Source: Ignavibacteriota bacterium (GTDB taxonomy: Bacteria > Bacteroidota > Ignavibacteria > Ignavibacteriales > Melioribacteraceae). From it: 64,000 nucleotides of DNA. Under the pieces are notes generated by a model, which was not told the origin of the DNA, ran no database searches, and saw nothing but the letters and a program-made list of their open reading frames with translations. A program made the position numbers and the translations under genes. The DNA lies in assembly GCA_016708125.1 (NCBI GenBank), contig JADJGF010000001.1, positions 890,001 to 954,000 of the forward strand. The letters run 5' to 3'. Of this stretch, positions 61,314 through 64,000 are shown one piece after another (the stretch's first letter is position 1; each line of letters opens with the position of its first letter).

Positions 61314-62375
61314 ATGCTAAAATCAAAAAATAAATTTTTATTAGTATTTTTTTTAATCACATCAAATATATTTTCCCAAACAGAAATTGGTAAATATTCC
61401 GGTGAGTTTCTCTCGCTTGGAGTTGGCGGAAGAGCTTTGGGAATGGGCGGAGCAAGTGTTGCCGTTGCAGATGATATTACAGCCGGATATTGGAATCCCG
61501 CCGGATTAGCACATATGAATTATCCTCAAATTTCTTTAATGCACGAAGAACATTTTGGTAGTCTCGTAAATTATAATTACGCCGCTGTTGCAATTCCTTA
61601 CGGAAAAGATATGAGTTTTGGAATAAGTGCAATCCGTTTAAGTATTGATGGAATTTACGATACAAGAGATGCCGGAGTTGATAAAGTTACCGGCGAAGTT
61701 ATAAATTTTAACGATCCAAATTGGCAACTGCTTCATCCAAATTGGGGTTTGGATAGAACAAAAATTACGGAGTTCAGCAATACCGATTGGGCTTTCTTCT
61801 TAACTTTTGCAAAAAGACATTCGGAAAAATTTTATTGGGGTGCAAACGTAAAATTTATTAGAAGAGATATTGCGGAGTTTGCTGCAACGGGAATTGGCTT
61901 TGACGTTGGCGCAGTTTATATGCCTTATGAAAATTTTTCGCTCGGTGCAAATTTTATGGATGTTACAACAACTTTATTAGCTTGGGATACGGGAAGAAAT
62001 GAATTAATTTCTCCAACCGCAAAAATTGGAACAGCTTATAAATTTAATTTTCTTGGCGGTGCAATTACTCCCGCTTTGGATTTAGATATAAGGTTTGAAA
62101 ACCGACAAACAGCTTCGGTGTTTAATTTAGGTCCGGTTAGTTTTGATCCACGAATCGGAATGGAATATAATTTCAAAAATATTGTTGCGTTGCGCGGCGG
62201 ATATAATGATGTAAAACAATTTACAATCGGCGCCGGAGTTAAACTTCCTAAATTAAATATTGATTACACATTTGCAACTTTTAATGAATCAAAAATTAAT
62301 AGTCTTCCCGAAACACACCGCATTTCTTTAATTCTTACAATTGAAGAACCGAAATTTTTAAGAAAATCTGAATAA
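61314..62375 (+). CDS. PorV/PorQ-family outer-membrane protein
   Basis: This 353-residue protein has signal peptide FLLVFFLITSNIFSQ, then the family opening SGEFLSLGVGGRALGMGGASVAVADD and AGYWNPAGLAHM. Regular barrel strands follow, such as FYWGANVKFIRRDIAEFAATGIGFDVGAVY (in part), FDPRIGMEYNF and FTIGAGVKL. PorV shuttles T9SS cargo to the surface attachment complex, and PorQ-like paralogues are common in this lineage. That fits the three T9SS cargo genes in the window. Confidence 0.82.
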   Translation: MLKSKNKFLLVFFLITSNIFSQTEIGKYSGEFLSLGVGGRALGMGGASVAVADDITAGYWNPAGLAHMNYPQISLMHEEHFGSLVNYNYAAVAIPYGKDMSFGISAIRLSIDGIYDTRDAGVDKVTGEVINFNDPNWQLLHPNWGLDRTKITEFSNTDWAFFLTFAKRHSEKFYWGANVKFIRRDIAEFAATGIGFDVGAVYMPYENFSLGANFMDVTTTLLAWDTGRNELISPTAKIGTAYKFNFLGGAITPALDLDIRFENRQTASVFNLGPVSFDPRIGMEYNFKNIVALRGGYNDVKQFTIGAGVKLPKLNIDYTFATFNESKINSLPETHRISLILTIEEPKFLRKSE

Positions 62376-62423
62376 TCTTAAAATTTTGATTAAATCATTT
62401 TACAGAAATTCTTAACTTTGCGA

Positions 62424-62975
62424 ATGAAAAAATATCTTTTTATAATCCTCATAATTATAATTTCTGCATGTTCAAGCTCCGATGAAATTACGAAAATTGA
62501 AATTCCCGATGAACTTGATGAAAATATTGCCGTTTCGCAATCAAAAAATCTTTTGGTAAATATTCCTATTCAATGGAAAAATATTTCAGATAATTCAGAA
62601 ACCATTTTTGATATTTGGCTTGTTAGTCCGGAAAACAATGCTGTAATTGGGTTTATTCCTCTTACAATAAATGAAGAAATTGATGAAGAAGATAAAATTG
62701 AACTACTATCAAAATTTAATCTTGAAAATATCAAAACAAACGGTGCGGATTTCGATTCCGAAAATAATTACACTTTGATCGAAATTGATGATTTTCTTAC
62801 ATCTCAAATTTCTTACAAAATTGATGAGAAAAGTTATAATTCAGTAATTTTTGGTAAAGATAATGTTTATTATAAATCGCTTGCATATTTTGGGAATGAT
62901 TATAAACCGACCGAAAATGAAATTGAAGAATTAATTGAATTGCAAGAATTGGTAATTTCTTCCGCAAAATTTTAA
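62424..62975 (+). CDS. Lipoprotein of unknown function
   Basis: The ATG at 62424 gives a clean lipoprotein signal (MKKYLFIILIIIISACSSSDE, lipid on the Cys of SAC); a TTG 6 nt earlier is less likely. It has 183 residues. The mature part is acidic and has LLVNIPIQWKNISDNSETIFDIWLV, which hints at a PsbP/Mog1-like alpha/beta fold. No firm family. It lies 48 nt after the PorV-like gene and may be co-transcribed. Confidence 0.68.
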   Translation: MKKYLFIILIIIISACSSSDEITKIEIPDELDENIAVSQSKNLLVNIPIQWKNISDNSETIFDIWLVSPENNAVIGFIPLTINEEIDEEDKIELLSKFNLENIKTNGADFDSENNYTLIEIDDFLTSQISYKIDEKSYNSVIFGKDNVYYKSLAYFGNDYKPTENEIEELIELQELVISSAKF

Positions 62976-63068
62976 TAGAACACATTAATCAAAAATTAGA
63001 AGTTTTTAAAGTCTTTCTTTTTTCTTTTTTTACATTTTTCGTTTTAACTTTTCAACGTTTTTACATTT

Positions 63069-63668
63069 TCACTTCTTCACCGCTTCCCAAATAAATTCTG
63101 AGTGTAATTCCAATTCCGTTTTGAAATTGTAATATTGATTTGCGGAATTAATTTTTTTTAACTCAATTAAAAAAAGCGGGCTTAAAAATTGGTTACTCAA
63201 AAGTTCTAAATCAATATTCTTAAGAAATTTATGATTTATCATTTCCTTAAAAATAAACGAACATAATTTTCTGAAATCACTTAAATAATTATCAATTGTG
63301 TAAAAATTTGCTTCGGAATTTACGCTATTCAAATTCAATAAAATTTTTATGAACATTCGTTCATTTGCGGAATCCCAAAAATTTATAATATTTTGGGAAA
63401 GTAATAGAAAAAATTTCTGCGGTTTTGATATTTGATTAATTAGTGAGTCGGTAAGAATTATTGAGCCAAAATTCCTATTGCTAAAATTTTTAACAATTTC
63501 GGAAAGTATTTCTTCTTTTGATTTAAAATGATTATAAATTGCACTTTCTCTAATATTTACAGCTTTTGCAATTTCCCTAATTGATGCGCCGTGATAACTT
63601 TTTTCCGAAAAGAGTTTTAAAGATACTTCAAGAATTTGCGATTTTGTATTAACAACTGTTTCCATCAT
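63069..63668 (-). CDS. TetR/AcrR-family transcriptional regulator
   Basis: The protein has 199 residues. The N-terminal HTH is KSQILEVSLKLFSEKSYHGASIREIAKAVNIRESAIYNHFKSKEEIL, classic TetR. The C-terminal ligand domain is helical and not assignable. GAGGTT precedes two ATG codons. Upstream (63676-63692), ATGAACGTTTGTTAA is a partial palindrome centred on AACGTT and could be its own operator. Its target genes are not evident in the window. Confidence 0.9.
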   Translation of the reverse strand: MMETVVNTKSQILEVSLKLFSEKSYHGASIREIAKAVNIRESAIYNHFKSKEEILSEIVKNFSNRNFGSIILTDSLINQISKPQKFFLLLSQNIINFWDSANERMFIKILLNLNSVNSEANFYTIDNYLSDFRKLCSFIFKEMINHKFLKNIDLELLSNQFLSPLFLIELKKINSANQYYNFKTELELHSEFIWEAVKK

Positions 63669-63794
63669 AACCTCAAATTATGAACGTTTGTTAATATATA
63701 AAATTTAAGTAAAATGAAAAATGTTTTTCTCCAAGAAATTTTACGAAAAAAAATCACCACAAAGAACACAGAGTTACACAAAGTTAAAAAAACA

Positions 63795-63823
63795 AGATCA
63801 CATCTTTTTTTAAGATGGGATCT
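63795..63823. repeat. AGAT-N3-ATCT hairpin element, 29-bp form
   Basis: AGAT-CAC-ATCT, 7 nt of mainly T, AGAT-GGG-ATCT, then TTTTC. Same triplets as the 45-bp copy at 44731, with the shorter spacer. Confidence 0.75.
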
Positions 63824-63840
63824 TTTCAGAATCTCTTAAA

Positions 63841-63869
63841 AGATGTCATCTTTTCAAAAGATGCCATCT
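63841..63869. repeat. AGAT-N3-ATCT hairpin element, 29-bp form (tandem neighbour)
   Basis: AGAT-GTC-ATCT, 7 nt, AGAT-GCC-ATCT. It lies 17 nt after the previous copy and 9 nt beyond the end of minus-strand valS, so the tandem pair may act on that transcript. Confidence 0.75.
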
Positions 63870-63878
63870 TATTAAAAT

Positions 63879-64000
63879 TTAGGATAAATCAGAAAGTAAA
63901 GTTTTTAATTTTATTAACGAATTTTCCCAATCACTTTTTTTAGTTAATTCTTTTTCAACAATTTCTTTGGGCGCACTATTAACAAATTTTTCATTTCCTA
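63879..64000 (-). CDS. valS: Valyl-tRNA synthetase, C-terminal end only (5' part outside window)
   Basis: The frame enters from the right edge and stops at the TAA complementary to 63879-63881. The visible 40 residues, GNEKFVNSAPKEIVEKELTK then ENSLIKLKTLLSDLS, match the C-terminal coiled-coil arm of ValS (consensus N-x-x-F-V-x-x-A-P-x-x-V-x-x-E). This arm packs against the tRNA. Too little is present to comment on the catalytic core. Confidence 0.8.
   Translation of the reverse strand, partial: GNEKFVNSAPKEIVEKELTKKSDWENSLIKLKTLLSDLS

Overview
The window is AT-rich (about 30% G+C by eye) and looks like a chromosome of the Ignavibacteria / Bacteroidota-Chlorobiota lineage. The evidence is several secreted proteins ending in type IX secretion (T9SS) sorting domains with the NYPNPFNP signature, a PorV/PorQ-type outer-membrane protein, a bacterial PcrB-type prenylglyceryl-phosphate synthase, a mitochondrial-type aconitase and Bacteroidota-like promoter boxes (TAnnTTTG). 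The assignment rests on gene content, not on a database search.

Layout. 1-920 is the start of a T9SS cargo gene that leaves the left edge. 921-1543 is a gene-free stretch packed with palindromes and an (AG)n tract. 1544-3445 is a triple-PLAT protein ending in a spider-venom-like sphingomyelinase D / phospholipase D domain. 3721-6925 is a compact three-gene restriction-modification (R-M) operon: a fused double DNA methyltransferase, a LAGLIDADG-fold protein without its catalytic acids, and a small PD-(D/E)XK nuclease. 7400-23304 is mainly housekeeping: tex, pcrB, a TehA/SLAC1-like channel, aconitase, CYTH, STAS, ParA, an M14 peptidase, rpsU, LOG, PBP4, secG with a tRNA-Met, a FecCD permease and obg.

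23308-29536 holds a large acidic protein of unknown function, a second STAS protein, and a two-component pair (FG-GAP/LytS-type kinase plus LuxR-type regulator). 29850-35099 is a 1749-residue T9SS serine protease with tandem 318-bp repeats. 35603-42659 carries metK-ahcY, a nitronate monooxygenase-like gene with no normal start codon, dxr, a four-helix-bundle gene broken by one TGA, and rseP. 42886-47785 groups a TonB-dependent receptor with an ECF sigma factor, its putative anti-sigma factor and two TonB C-terminal domain proteins.

47895-55879 has aat, an EamA transporter, an MBL hydrolase, a TPM protein, a toxin-first PIN/Phd toxin-antitoxin pair with a TGTACA operator, gpmI, and divergent genes for an OB-fold lipoprotein and a Cys-rich exported protein. 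56064-62975 has a GH3 beta-glucosidase, then dockerin-like and T9SS proteins, three tiny single-membrane-span proteins, two perfect CRP/FNR-type half-site pairs and a PorV-like protein. The window ends with a TetR regulator and the 3' end of valS.

A striking non-coding feature is a dispersed hairpin family with the plan AGAT-N3-ATCT, spacer, AGAT-N3-ATCT. Five copies are exactly 29 bp and three are exactly 45 bp. They lie mostly just after genes, and one copy shows compensatory arm changes.
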